Source of the DNA: an uncultured Muribaculaceae bacterium
GTDB taxonomy: Bacteria; Bacteroidota; Bacteroidia; Bacteroidales; Muribaculaceae
Length of the DNA stretch: 64,000 bases
Direction of reading: 5' to 3'
Assembly (NCBI GenBank): GCA_910585285.1
Contig: CAJUDL010000004.1
Coordinates: 1-64,000, forward strand
The notes under the pieces: model-generated
Database searches by the model: none
Seen by the model: the letters and a program-made list of their open reading frames with translations, nothing else
What the model was told of the DNA's origin: nothing
In this document: positions 53,781 through 62,537 of the stretch, in pieces
Numbering within the stretch: the stretch's first letter is position 1
Layout: each line of letters opens with the position of its first letter
Program-made: the position numbers and the translations under genes

Positions 53781-56700
53781 ATGAGCAAAGTTAACGCATT
53801 ACTACGCCAATTGTCGCTCTTAATGTTTTTTCTGATTGTTTCTGTTGCGATAAACGCGCAGACAACATCAAAGGTGACACTTGATGTCAGAAACGAGCCT
53901 TTGGAAAAAGTCTTAAAGAGTATTGAGAAACAAACTCAGTATCGATTTTCGTATAAGGATTTTCTTGTTGGAAAAATCAAATCCGTATCTGTGAAGTGTG
54001 AAAATGCACCTATTCTCAAAGCGCTTGACATGGCACTTAAAGGAACGTCTCTGACCTACGATGTTGTATCTGAAAAATCTATAGTCATTCTTGAAAAGAA
54101 GTTGCCGGCTTCCAAGAAAACGGATTCAAGTAAAAATGGAAAAATAAAGGGTCGGGTTCTTGATCAGAATGGGGAGCCGGTGATTGGTGCAAGTGTGATG
54201 GTTAAAGATTCAAAGCGCGGTACAGTCACCGACATTGATGGATATTTTACTATTGATGCCGATAAGGGGCAAGCTCTTAGCATCACATCTGTCGGTTATG
54301 ACAGGAAAACAGTTAAGATAGGGAATGCGTCCGCACTTAATATTACGCTTGCCGAGAATGAGAATATGCTCGATGAGATGGTCGTGATTGGTTACGGCTC
54401 TACAGAGAGGAAGCGTGTGACTACGGCAATCACATCCATAAAAGGTGAGGATATGCCGAAGGGAGTTGGTGGCGCTACAATTGCAACTGCATTGAGAAAT
54501 CGTGTAAACGGTCTTACTATCAGTGGAAATAGTGGTCCTACATCTTCCAATGATTTCCAGATTCGAGGTGTGGCATCGGTTAATGCGTCAATGGGCCCTC
54601 TTATTATAGTGGATGGTGTCCCTACCAATTCGCTCCGTTCAGTAGACCAAAATGATATTGAATCAATTGAAATTCTGAAAGATGCTTCAGCCGGTGCCAT
54701 TTATGGTACCCGTGCTGCAGGCGGTGTTATACTTGTTACGACAAAGAAACCGGAAGCCGGAAAAACTAAAATTTCCTATAATGTAGAGTTTTCGACAGAT
54801 GTTCACACAAAAAAACTGCATCTTCTTTCTCCAGAGGAATTTGTGGCAGAGGAACTGGGACCTGATTATGGTTTTAAAGAGGATTGGTACAGCCATTCGC
54901 TTAATAGCAGTCCATTCTCACACAAGCATACTCTGACGATTTCAGGAGGTAATGGTAATGCAAATGTATATTCCTCCTTGCAATATGCAGATGAGGAAGG
55001 TCCTATCGTTGCTGATCGCCGCAAGGTGTATGCTGCAAGGGTAAACAGTGACTTCAAGGCATTCGATAAGAAACTTGAGATATTCACAAGGCTTACAGTG
55101 CGTCAGCAGGATTCCGACTGGCGATCCTCTACAGGTCTTGTGACCAGGGCTGCCCAGATGAATCCTACCATTCCGATGATGGATCCGGAAGATCCGACTA
55201 AGTGGAACAATACTGAATACGGTATAGATTATGGTTCTACTTCCAATACCAACCCAATTGCATATGATATAGGCCAGCGTAAATATAACTATAAGGAGCA
55301 ATGGGCGATTGCCAGCGGAACATTGAAATATAATATTATCAAGGGTCTTTCAGTACAGGCAACCGCGAGTGTCAACTATACAACAGACAAATATTATTAT
55401 TGGTATGACGTTGATCATGCCTGGAGTCTCAATAATGGTCGTCGGGGTAAAGCATACCATTCATTCGGCAATACCCTGAAGACTTCATATGAGGCATATG
55501 CAAATTACAATAATACTTTCGGTATGCATCATATTGACGCTGTGGCAGGATGGTCGTTTGATACAAACAGTGGTGACAGTTTTTCCGCATACAATGAAGA
55601 TTTTACCATTGAGGGTGTGGAAGGCTGGAACCTTGGAGAAGGTCTCGGTATAGTGAATAAAGAGAAACCGGCAGGTCAGGTATCGTCACATAAGGATTCA
55701 CGGCAGAGGCTGATGTCTTTCTTCGGACGTGCCAACTACTCATTTGATGATAAATATCTTCTAAGTCTCAGTATCCGTCGAGAAGGTTCTTCCAAGTTCG
55801 GTCCCAAACACCGCTGGGGTACATTCTGGGCGATATCGTCAGGATGGCGTATAAACAAGGAAAAGTTCATGCAAGATGTAGACTGGGTTGATGACCTCAA
55901 GATTCGTATCGCCTATGGTGTAACCGGTAATAACGGAATACCAAGTGCCATATACACGCCCACATATACCGATAGATTCCGCTGGCCGTTCAATGGCACA
56001 TGGCAGACCACATACGGTTACTGGTGTAATACCAACGAGAGTATCGGATGGGAGGAGAAGAAAGAGTTTAACGTAGGTTTCGATTTCTCACTCTTCAACA
56101 ATCGCCTGTGGGGAAGTTTCGACTATTATCGCAGAAGAGTAGACAAATTGATTTTTGAGGTTCGTTGCTCAGTTCCTCCACAGGTAGACCCGACTATGTA
56201 TGATAACATAGGTGTTCTTGAGAACAATGGATGGGAAGCTGAAGTAGGCGGTACAATCCTCAATACGGGAGGTTTCAAATGGAACGCTACGTTACGCGCA
56301 TTCCATAATGGAACCCGTATCAAAGAATTGAGTGATTATACGCAGTATCTCGAATCAGGAGCATTCCATATAGACAAAGGATCCAATATTGGTCAGTTCT
56401 GGGTGTTCAAGAATGCCGGTCTTAATGAGGACGGTAAATGGATGATCTATACTAAGGATGGAGAAAAAGTTGTTGCCGAGGGTAACACCATACGTGAGAA
56501 CCGCTATTTTACCGGGAATGCGCTTCCGAAAGTGCAGATGTCATTGGATCAGACGCTTACTTATCGGAACTTTGATCTTGGTGTACAGTTACACGCATGG
56601 CTCGATCGCGATGTCTATAGCGCATTCAATCAGGATTTCGGTACATACAACTACGATCATCATAATATCGATCGCGACTACTACATGAAGCATAAGGATA

Positions 56701-56984
56701 TACGCGACAATATTTCTCCCTATATAGATTATTTTATTCAGGATGCTTCGTTCCTCAAGATTGATCTCATCACATTCGGTTATACACTTCCGATGAAACG
56801 CTACACGAAATATATTGACAGTATGCGATTCTACATGACGGTTCGGGATGTGGCAACATTCACTAAGTTTACCGGTTGGGATCCGGAGGTAAGTGTCAAC
56901 GGGTTATATCCAGGATATGAAAGCAGGTCGTCACTCTATCCCTTGACAGCCCATTTCACATTCGGTTTCCAGATTAATTTCTGA
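53781..56984 (+). CDS. SusC/RagA-type TonB-linked outer-membrane transporter with STN domain
   Basis: 1067 residues. Signal peptide (to about 26), STN domain (about 30-110, LDVRNEPLEKVLKSIEKQTQYRFSY region), a carboxypeptidase-regulatory beta-sandwich (about 122-200, KGRVLDQNGEPVIGASVMV and GTVTDIDGYFTI), TonB box near MLDEMVVIGYGS, plug with QIRGVASVNASMGPLIIVDGVP, then the barrel ending in FGFQINF. It imports oligosaccharides or peptides with the SusD partner. An STN domain often signals through an anti-sigma factor, but no such gene is nearby. Start ATG 53781. The spacer before it is AT-rich; TAATTTTG at 53690-53697 lacks a good upstream box. Confidence 0.95.
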   Translation: MSKVNALLRQLSLLMFFLIVSVAINAQTTSKVTLDVRNEPLEKVLKSIEKQTQYRFSYKDFLVGKIKSVSVKCENAPILKALDMALKGTSLTYDVVSEKSIVILEKKLPASKKTDSSKNGKIKGRVLDQNGEPVIGASVMVKDSKRGTVTDIDGYFTIDADKGQALSITSVGYDRKTVKIGNASALNITLAENENMLDEMVVIGYGSTERKRVTTAITSIKGEDMPKGVGGATIATALRNRVNGLTISGNSGPTSSNDFQIRGVASVNASMGPLIIVDGVPTNSLRSVDQNDIESIEILKDASAGAIYGTRAAGGVILVTTKKPEAGKTKISYNVEFSTDVHTKKLHLLSPEEFVAEELGPDYGFKEDWYSHSLNSSPFSHKHTLTISGGNGNANVYSSLQYADEEGPIVADRRKVYAARVNSDFKAFDKKLEIFTRLTVRQQDSDWRSSTGLVTRAAQMNPTIPMMDPEDPTKWNNTEYGIDYGSTSNTNPIAYDIGQRKYNYKEQWAIASGTLKYNIIKGLSVQATASVNYTTDKYYYWYDVDHAWSLNNGRRGKAYHSFGNTLKTSYEAYANYNNTFGMHHIDAVAGWSFDTNSGDSFSAYNEDFTIEGVEGWNLGEGLGIVNKEKPAGQVSSHKDSRQRLMSFFGRANYSFDDKYLLSLSIRREGSSKFGPKHRWGTFWAISSGWRINKEKFMQDVDWVDDLKIRIAYGVTGNNGIPSAIYTPTYTDRFRWPFNGTWQTTYGYWCNTNESIGWEEKKEFNVGFDFSLFNNRLWGSFDYYRRRVDKLIFEVRCSVPPQVDPTMYDNIGVLENNGWEAEVGGTILNTGGFKWNATLRAFHNGTRIKELSDYTQYLESGAFHIDKGSNIGQFWVFKNAGLNEDGKWMIYTKDGEKVVAEGNTIRENRYFTGNALPKVQMSLDQTLTYRNFDLGVQLHAWLDRDVYSAFNQDFGTYNYDHHNIDRDYYMKHKDIRDNISPYIDYFIQDASFLKIDLITFGYTLPMKRYTKYIDSMRFYMTVRDVATFTKFTGWDPEVSVNGLYPGYESRSSLYPLTAHFTFGFQINF

Positions 56985-57021
56985 AATTATAAGATTACAT
57001 GTATCTAAAAAGTCCAGAAAG

Positions 57022-58767
57022 ATGAAGACAATAAACAAGATATTGACTGTCGCGGTGGGAGCTGTAACAATGCTCGCCTCTTGCGATATGAACGATAAAT
57101 ATTATTCTGATGCCACGCCAGATACGTTCATCACGTCAGAGGCAAACGTAACTGCACTCGTGGGCAGAACGTTCGCGCAGTGGAGCTATTATTTCCTTTG
57201 GACACACTGGCAGTATCAGGAATCCTGCACTGATGAGTTTACTACCCCTGTGAGACTAAGATCGGGCATTGACACATGGTATGATAGCGGTAAATGGATA
57301 CGTATTAACGATCACAACTGGATTCCGGATGAAGGCTGGATTGAAGACTTGTATCTGAATACGATGAATGTAATGTCCCGTTGTCTTCAAGTGCGTGATG
57401 ACTTAAAGAAGGTCACTCCTGAGCAATGCGGCCTGACAAGAGCGGAACTTGATGACTATATCAATCAGATGAGTGGTTTTGAGGCATATATGTATCTTCA
57501 GGCATTCGATATGTGGGGTGGTCTTCCTCTTTATGACAGCACCAAGGATCCCCTCAAGCCCAGAGCTACAGCAAAAGAGACGTATAAGTTTATTGAGGAT
57601 CATCTTCTTGAAAGCCTGAAATATCTTAAACCTAAAGAAACTATAGGCAAGACAGAAGAGGGATACTTCTCCCAGGGCGCTGCAGCAATGGCTCTTGGTC
57701 AGCTATATCTGAATGCTGAGGCGTATATCGGTGAAGACCATTATGCAGAAGCAGAGAAGGTTTTCCAGGATATAATCGACGGCAAGTATGGGGTCTATGA
57801 CCTCGACAAAACGTGGAACGGACCTTTCGGATGGGAAGGCGCCAATTCACCAGAGACAATGCTCTATTGTCCGTCTCTTAATGGTACGGGATGTGAATGC
57901 GACTGGCATTTCCGACGCTTCTATCCTCGAAATGCACTTTACATCATCGGTTATAATGACCTTCTTTACTGGTGTATAAACGGTCATTGCCTTACACCAT
58001 CGCGCCGTCAGGACGGAGAACTATATTCCGTTACAAATCCAGAAATCAAACTTGGTTCTCCATATGAGAGCTATGATGACGGAGACCATCGTAAGAAATG
58101 CTACAGCTATCAAGGCGAAGGGAAATATGATGGTATGTTCATGGTAGGTGAAATCGAAGGTATGAAACCTTATGATGGCTACTGGAAAGGCGGTAAAGTG
58201 AAAGGACATAAGAACTGTATTCTTCTCGACCAGATTTACGATCATGAGCAGTGTTGGAAAGACAAAGGCAATCCTATGGATTATCCTTCAGATATACAGC
58301 ATTCAAATGAATGTAGCGGTGTTCGCCTTGTCAAGGTGCCATTCCCTCAGGAGGAAGCCCTCACATGGAATGTAGGTCTTAACATCATCAGACTGGCAGA
58401 GGCATATTATTCACTTGCTGAATGCAAGTTTCACAGAGGCGACAAAGCCGGAGCCGCAGAACTTATCAACAAAGTTCGCGCACGCAACTTCGACGGATCG
58501 GATCCGAATCCTGTGACTGCCGGAAATCTCGATAAATACCGTCTGGCAAAAGAATGGATGATAGAATTCATAGGAGAAGGACGCCGACGCACAGATCTAA
58601 TTCGCTGGGGAATGTTCACCACAGAGAAATGGTGGAGTCATGAGCCGAGCAACGAGAGTTTCCGCAACCGTTTCCCGCTTCCTGACTCGGCTTTGGGAGG
58701 AAACCCGTTACTGAAACAGAATCCCGGATATGGATCTGAAAATGTCCTTGCACCGGATGAGATCTAA
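57022..58767 (+). CDS. SusD/RagB-type nutrient-binding lipoprotein
   Basis: 581 residues. Lipobox LASC (Cys21) followed by DMNDKYY. TPR-like helices with AYMYLQAFDMWGGLPLYDST and PRATAKETYKFIEDHLLESL (about 155-200) form the SusD_N region; the C-terminal NIIRLAEAYYSLAECKFHRGDKAGAAELINKVRARNF and EWMIEFIGEGRRRTDLIRW are RagB/SusD signatures. It caps the SusC barrel outside the cell and binds the substrate. It starts 37 nt after susC. A double hairpin follows before the next gene. Confidence 0.95.
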   Translation: MKTINKILTVAVGAVTMLASCDMNDKYYSDATPDTFITSEANVTALVGRTFAQWSYYFLWTHWQYQESCTDEFTTPVRLRSGIDTWYDSGKWIRINDHNWIPDEGWIEDLYLNTMNVMSRCLQVRDDLKKVTPEQCGLTRAELDDYINQMSGFEAYMYLQAFDMWGGLPLYDSTKDPLKPRATAKETYKFIEDHLLESLKYLKPKETIGKTEEGYFSQGAAAMALGQLYLNAEAYIGEDHYAEAEKVFQDIIDGKYGVYDLDKTWNGPFGWEGANSPETMLYCPSLNGTGCECDWHFRRFYPRNALYIIGYNDLLYWCINGHCLTPSRRQDGELYSVTNPEIKLGSPYESYDDGDHRKKCYSYQGEGKYDGMFMVGEIEGMKPYDGYWKGGKVKGHKNCILLDQIYDHEQCWKDKGNPMDYPSDIQHSNECSGVRLVKVPFPQEEALTWNVGLNIIRLAEAYYSLAECKFHRGDKAGAAELINKVRARNFDGSDPNPVTAGNLDKYRLAKEWMIEFIGEGRRRTDLIRWGMFTTEKWWSHEPSNESFRNRFPLPDSALGGNPLLKQNPGYGSENVLAPDEI

Positions 58768-58792
58768 GATTCTTTTGTGTTAACGTAAAAAT

Positions 58793-58816
58793 CGCCGCTC
58801 CCTGACAGTGACGGCG
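58793..58816 (+). promoter_or_regulatory. Hairpin after susD (possible attenuator arm)
   Basis: CGCCG (58793-58797) pairs with CGGCG (58812-58816) around a loop containing ACAGTGAC (58805-58812). That octamer is the exact complement of GTCACTGT (58871-58878) in the loop of the downstream terminator, so the two could form an alternative pairing. Confidence 0.4.
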
Positions 58817-58862
58817 GCAAAAAACATACAAATAAAAATAAATCGTTTAGCTATTTACGTTC

Positions 58863-58902
58863 GGGGGGCAGTCACTGTTAAAAAGCGGTTGCCCCCTTTT
58901 TT
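58863..58902 (+). terminator. Strong rho-independent terminator after susD
   Basis: GGGGGCA (58864-58870) pairs with TGCCCCC (58890-58896) and is followed by six T. It separates the SusC/SusD genes from the secreted enzymes, which would then need read-through or their own promoter. Confidence 0.85.
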
Positions 58903-58925
58903 ATGATCATCAAAGACACAATAAT

Positions 58926-61232
58926 ATGAAGATCGTCACTACTTTTTTGAAAATCATGATGCTGTGCTCCCTAATGGTTTCTCTTCCGTGTTTCGGACAA
59001 CAAAAGATTTCACATCGCGACCGTATGAGTTTGGAGATTCTTAAGGAGGAACTCCAGACCGATAGACATACGCGGAGCGAGGAATCGAAATTTATGACAG
59101 TCCTTGTAAAAGTGACTTCCGGCACAACAGAGAAAGATCTGACCGCTTTGGGCTCGACCGTGACAGCGGCTATCGGTGACATATTTGTGGTTGAGACATC
59201 TCTTGACAATATAGATGTTTTACTTAATTCCGAAAAGGTGATTTCTGCACAGTTTGACCATAGCGACAAGCCGGATATGTATTATGCCCGTATGGAGAAA
59301 AACTCCAATATCAACACAGTGCATTCAGATCTTCGCAAGGATCTCGGACATACGTATATGGGAGAGGGTGTGATATGTGGTGTTTTCGACATTGGTTTTG
59401 ATGTTAACCATATAGATTTTTATGACAATGAAGACAGAAGCCGGACGAGAGTCAAGAAACTGATCCAATTCACCGGAAGCTCATCAACACCGACGCTTGA
59501 TACCGAGGATGTTGAGAGAATCAAGGCGTATACCACTGATAAAAAAGATGCAAAACACGGCACTCACGTGCTCGGCATCATGGCTGGGGGCTACAGAGGT
59601 CCCGGCAGGTGGGATGATGCAGATTTCGGTTCTGACTCGGTCAAGTATGGTCTTGTAAGTGCATCAGCTGTTGGTCATGCAAATCCCGATGGCACCAAGC
59701 CCGTTCCATATTACGGAGTGGCTCCGAAAGCAGATATTGCGATATGCGGGAATGCCTCGGGTCTATATGGCGGTGCGCAGCTGACTGCTGCAACGAGAAT
59801 AATAGAATATGCTGAAAAACAAGGGAAGCCATGTGTGATCAATTATTCTCTTGGATCGCAATGGGGACCGAGGGATGGCAGTGCTCTCGATGACCAGGCG
59901 CTCTCGGAGCTTGCCAAGAAAGCCATTATCTGTAAATCCGCAGGAAACGATGGAAGAATGGAGGACTATTTCAGCGAGACACTCACAGACGAGCGGAATT
60001 CGATTGCAACTGCACTTATCTTCAAGAGTATCGGGGATAATACTGGCGAACTTGAATTCTGGCTCAATGATAGCAGAAGTGTTGAGATAGAGATTTTCGC
60101 TATAGGCACTGCCAATGGTGAAACAAAGGAATTCCCCCTTCTCTCTATTCCAGGACCGACTTTGACTCCCATGGGAAACCCTATGACGAAAAGATATGTC
60201 TCAGCGGATTTAGCAGCTGATTTCAAAACCATATTTTCGGGAAGAATCGGGGTTTCTGCCGGTGTTGAGAAACAAAATAATCGCTATTGCATCGAGTTTA
60301 TGTTTGACAATGGGTTCCAGATGCATGGATTTACTGTGGATGGTGTCAGGTGGACTCGGACCCAGATTGGGATTCGTCTGAAGGGTGAGAGCGGGCAGCG
60401 TATCGATGGCAACTGTTGCGGAAATTATGTGAAATTCCAGGATAAGGAGGGTTATGTGAAGCCTTCTCCTTGTTTAAGCATTGCCAACGGATCTTGTGCG
60501 AAGAATATTATCGCAGTCGGTAGTTATAGTAATCGAACGGCAATCCGTTATCTCGACAACCATATATGGCGTGAGACAAGTTCTGATAAAGGGTGTGGCG
60601 ATATCGCCCCGTCTTCAGGTTATGGCATATTGTACGATGGGCGCAGCCTTCCGCAGGTCGCAACGCCGGGAGTGAATATTGTGTCTGCAAGCAGTCGTTT
60701 CTGTGATCCGGATGTCGATGCTGTTGCTGTTGGCGAGTATAATGGAGAGAACTATTATTTCTGCGAGATGAGCGGCACTTCGATGTCTTGTCCTCTTTTT
60801 GCTGGCATATGCGCGTTATGGCTGGAAGCCGATCCCTCACTTGATTACGATGGGATAATGGATGTACTTGAGCATACTGCCCGACAGGATACATATACGG
60901 AAGCAAAGCCCGTGCGTTTCGGTTATGGTAAGGCTGACGCATATGAGGGTCTTAAATATGTTCTTGCGAAAAAAGACTCAGGAGTTTCAACACCATTATC
61001 CATAGATACTGATAAATTTATGGTAACGAAAATCGCTCCTGACACGTGGGAGGTAACTGTTGGACTGGGAGAGAACTTCTCTGTAGATCTCGTGTCTCTT
61101 TCCGGTATTGTGGCAAAAAGAGTTTCCGGACAGGATACTGTTTCGATTTCAACTGCAGGATGCGAAAAAGGTGTGTATGCTCTCAGGGTGCAAAACGGCA
61201 AGTTCGTGAAATCATATAAAATAATCATTTGA
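58926..61232 (+). CDS. Secreted S8-family (subtilisin-like) serine protease
   Basis: 768 residues. Signal peptide (to about 24, CFGQQ), an inhibitor-like propeptide to about 125, then the catalytic domain: Asp155 in GVFDIGFDV, His211 in KHGTHVLGIMAGG and Ser619 in EMSGTSMSCPLFAG. About 400 residues separate His and Ser, far more than in plain subtilisins, so a beta-rich domain (about 345-530) is inserted, like the jelly-roll of Csp proteases (inference). The last 70 residues (GVYALRVQNGKFVKSYKIII) resemble a type IX secretion C-terminal sorting domain. It is encoded after SusD and 12 nt before the MBL-fold gene. Confidence 0.92.
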   Translation: MKIVTTFLKIMMLCSLMVSLPCFGQQKISHRDRMSLEILKEELQTDRHTRSEESKFMTVLVKVTSGTTEKDLTALGSTVTAAIGDIFVVETSLDNIDVLLNSEKVISAQFDHSDKPDMYYARMEKNSNINTVHSDLRKDLGHTYMGEGVICGVFDIGFDVNHIDFYDNEDRSRTRVKKLIQFTGSSSTPTLDTEDVERIKAYTTDKKDAKHGTHVLGIMAGGYRGPGRWDDADFGSDSVKYGLVSASAVGHANPDGTKPVPYYGVAPKADIAICGNASGLYGGAQLTAATRIIEYAEKQGKPCVINYSLGSQWGPRDGSALDDQALSELAKKAIICKSAGNDGRMEDYFSETLTDERNSIATALIFKSIGDNTGELEFWLNDSRSVEIEIFAIGTANGETKEFPLLSIPGPTLTPMGNPMTKRYVSADLAADFKTIFSGRIGVSAGVEKQNNRYCIEFMFDNGFQMHGFTVDGVRWTRTQIGIRLKGESGQRIDGNCCGNYVKFQDKEGYVKPSPCLSIANGSCAKNIIAVGSYSNRTAIRYLDNHIWRETSSDKGCGDIAPSSGYGILYDGRSLPQVATPGVNIVSASSRFCDPDVDAVAVGEYNGENYYFCEMSGTSMSCPLFAGICALWLEADPSLDYDGIMDVLEHTARQDTYTEAKPVRFGYGKADAYEGLKYVLAKKDSGVSTPLSIDTDKFMVTKIAPDTWEVTVGLGENFSVDLVSLSGIVAKRVSGQDTVSISTAGCEKGVYALRVQNGKFVKSYKIII

Positions 61233-61244
61233 CAATTAATTAAT

Positions 61245-62501
61245 ATGATAAGACAAAGTATCATCAGTGCGTCCTTGATGTTTGTTTCAGCATCCTTGGC
61301 GTGGGCGGAACCAATAAATCCATTACCCGCATGGAGTGAGGGGGAGATGGAATTCCATATGATATGCACCGGGAGGGGAGAGTCTCTTTTCCTGATAATG
61401 CCCGATGGCACATCAGCCCTTATTGATGCCGGCGACTGGAATGACGCATGGGATGAAATAACACCTGCAATGCCTGATAGTCGTTTCCGTTCCGGAGAAT
61501 ATATCAAACGCTATATCCTCAAAGTTAATCCTAATGCCGACAAGGTGGATTATCTTATGGTTAGCCATTTTCATAATGACCATACAGGAGATACAACCAT
61601 AGGAGGTCTCCCAAAAACAAAGGATAAAGATCCGAATTATGTTATCTGCGGCATCATGGAGGTAGGGCAGGATATAAAATTCGGTAAAGAATTTGACAGG
61701 GGGTATCCGTTGTATGATTATCCTGTGCCAATCAAAGATCCGGATGTTGATAATCTTCGGGCATTCCTGTGTAATCAGGCGCGTGATAACGGACTTGTGC
61801 AGGAAGAATTTACAGTTGGCAAACTGAATCAGATGAAGATGACTCATAATCCTTCAGCTTACACCTCATTCTCTATAAGAAATCTTGCAAAAAATGGAGA
61901 AATCTGGACAGGGACAGGAGAGAATACAATCAAATGGTATGATCTCAATAAGAAGAACAAGAGTGGAGGACAGAACGAAAATACAAAGAGTCTTGCCCTA
62001 AGGATAGAGTATGGTCCGTTTGCTTTATTCACAGGAGGAGATCTCACAGGAGGAGTGCTCGATGCGAAAGGGAATCGGGTGAATCTTGAAGACATTACGG
62101 GTAAGGTATGTGGCCCGGTTGATATCGCAAAACTGAATCATCATGGTTATCGCGGTTCCACATCTGCCGAATATGTCAAGAGTGTCGATGCCAGACATTA
62201 TCTGGATCCCGCATGGGACTACTGGCACATTCAGCCCTCTGTTATGAAAAATATCTATGAAGGTGGACAATATACTGGATATCCCATGGTCTTCTCTACT
62301 CATGTGTTTTACAATCATCGTAAGGAATTTGGCAAGGAACCTTGGTTCCGGGTGGTTAATCCCGAATATGGGCATGTGATTGTGAAAGTATCGAAAGGAG
62401 GCGAAAGTTATCGAATATTTATTGTCGATGCCACTGATGAGGAGATGAATGTGATTAAAGAATTCGGTCCGTTCAAATCAGGAACGCACCATAAGAAATG
62501 A
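61245..62501 (+). CDS. Secreted metallo-beta-lactamase-fold hydrolase (ComEC/Rec2-like domain)
   Basis: 418 residues with a signal peptide (to about 22, LAWA). The metal site is clear: H108-F-H110-N-D112-H113 in SHFHNDHTG, an aspartate in FTGGDLTGG and histidines in KLNHHGYRGS. The overall order (GRGESLFLIMPDGTSALIDAGD, then the HxHxDH) matches secreted MBL proteins related to the ComEC hydrolase domain. Substrate unknown; phosphodiester or lactone bonds are possible. It is in one operon with the S8 protease, and the GH31 gene starts 36 nt later. Confidence 0.9.
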   Translation: MIRQSIISASLMFVSASLAWAEPINPLPAWSEGEMEFHMICTGRGESLFLIMPDGTSALIDAGDWNDAWDEITPAMPDSRFRSGEYIKRYILKVNPNADKVDYLMVSHFHNDHTGDTTIGGLPKTKDKDPNYVICGIMEVGQDIKFGKEFDRGYPLYDYPVPIKDPDVDNLRAFLCNQARDNGLVQEEFTVGKLNQMKMTHNPSAYTSFSIRNLAKNGEIWTGTGENTIKWYDLNKKNKSGGQNENTKSLALRIEYGPFALFTGGDLTGGVLDAKGNRVNLEDITGKVCGPVDIAKLNHHGYRGSTSAEYVKSVDARHYLDPAWDYWHIQPSVMKNIYEGGQYTGYPMVFSTHVFYNHRKEFGKEPWFRVVNPEYGHVIVKVSKGGESYRIFIVDATDEEMNVIKEFGPFKSGTHHKK

Positions 62502-62537
62502 GAAGCTGTTTATAAGTAATAAAATTAACCGATATCA

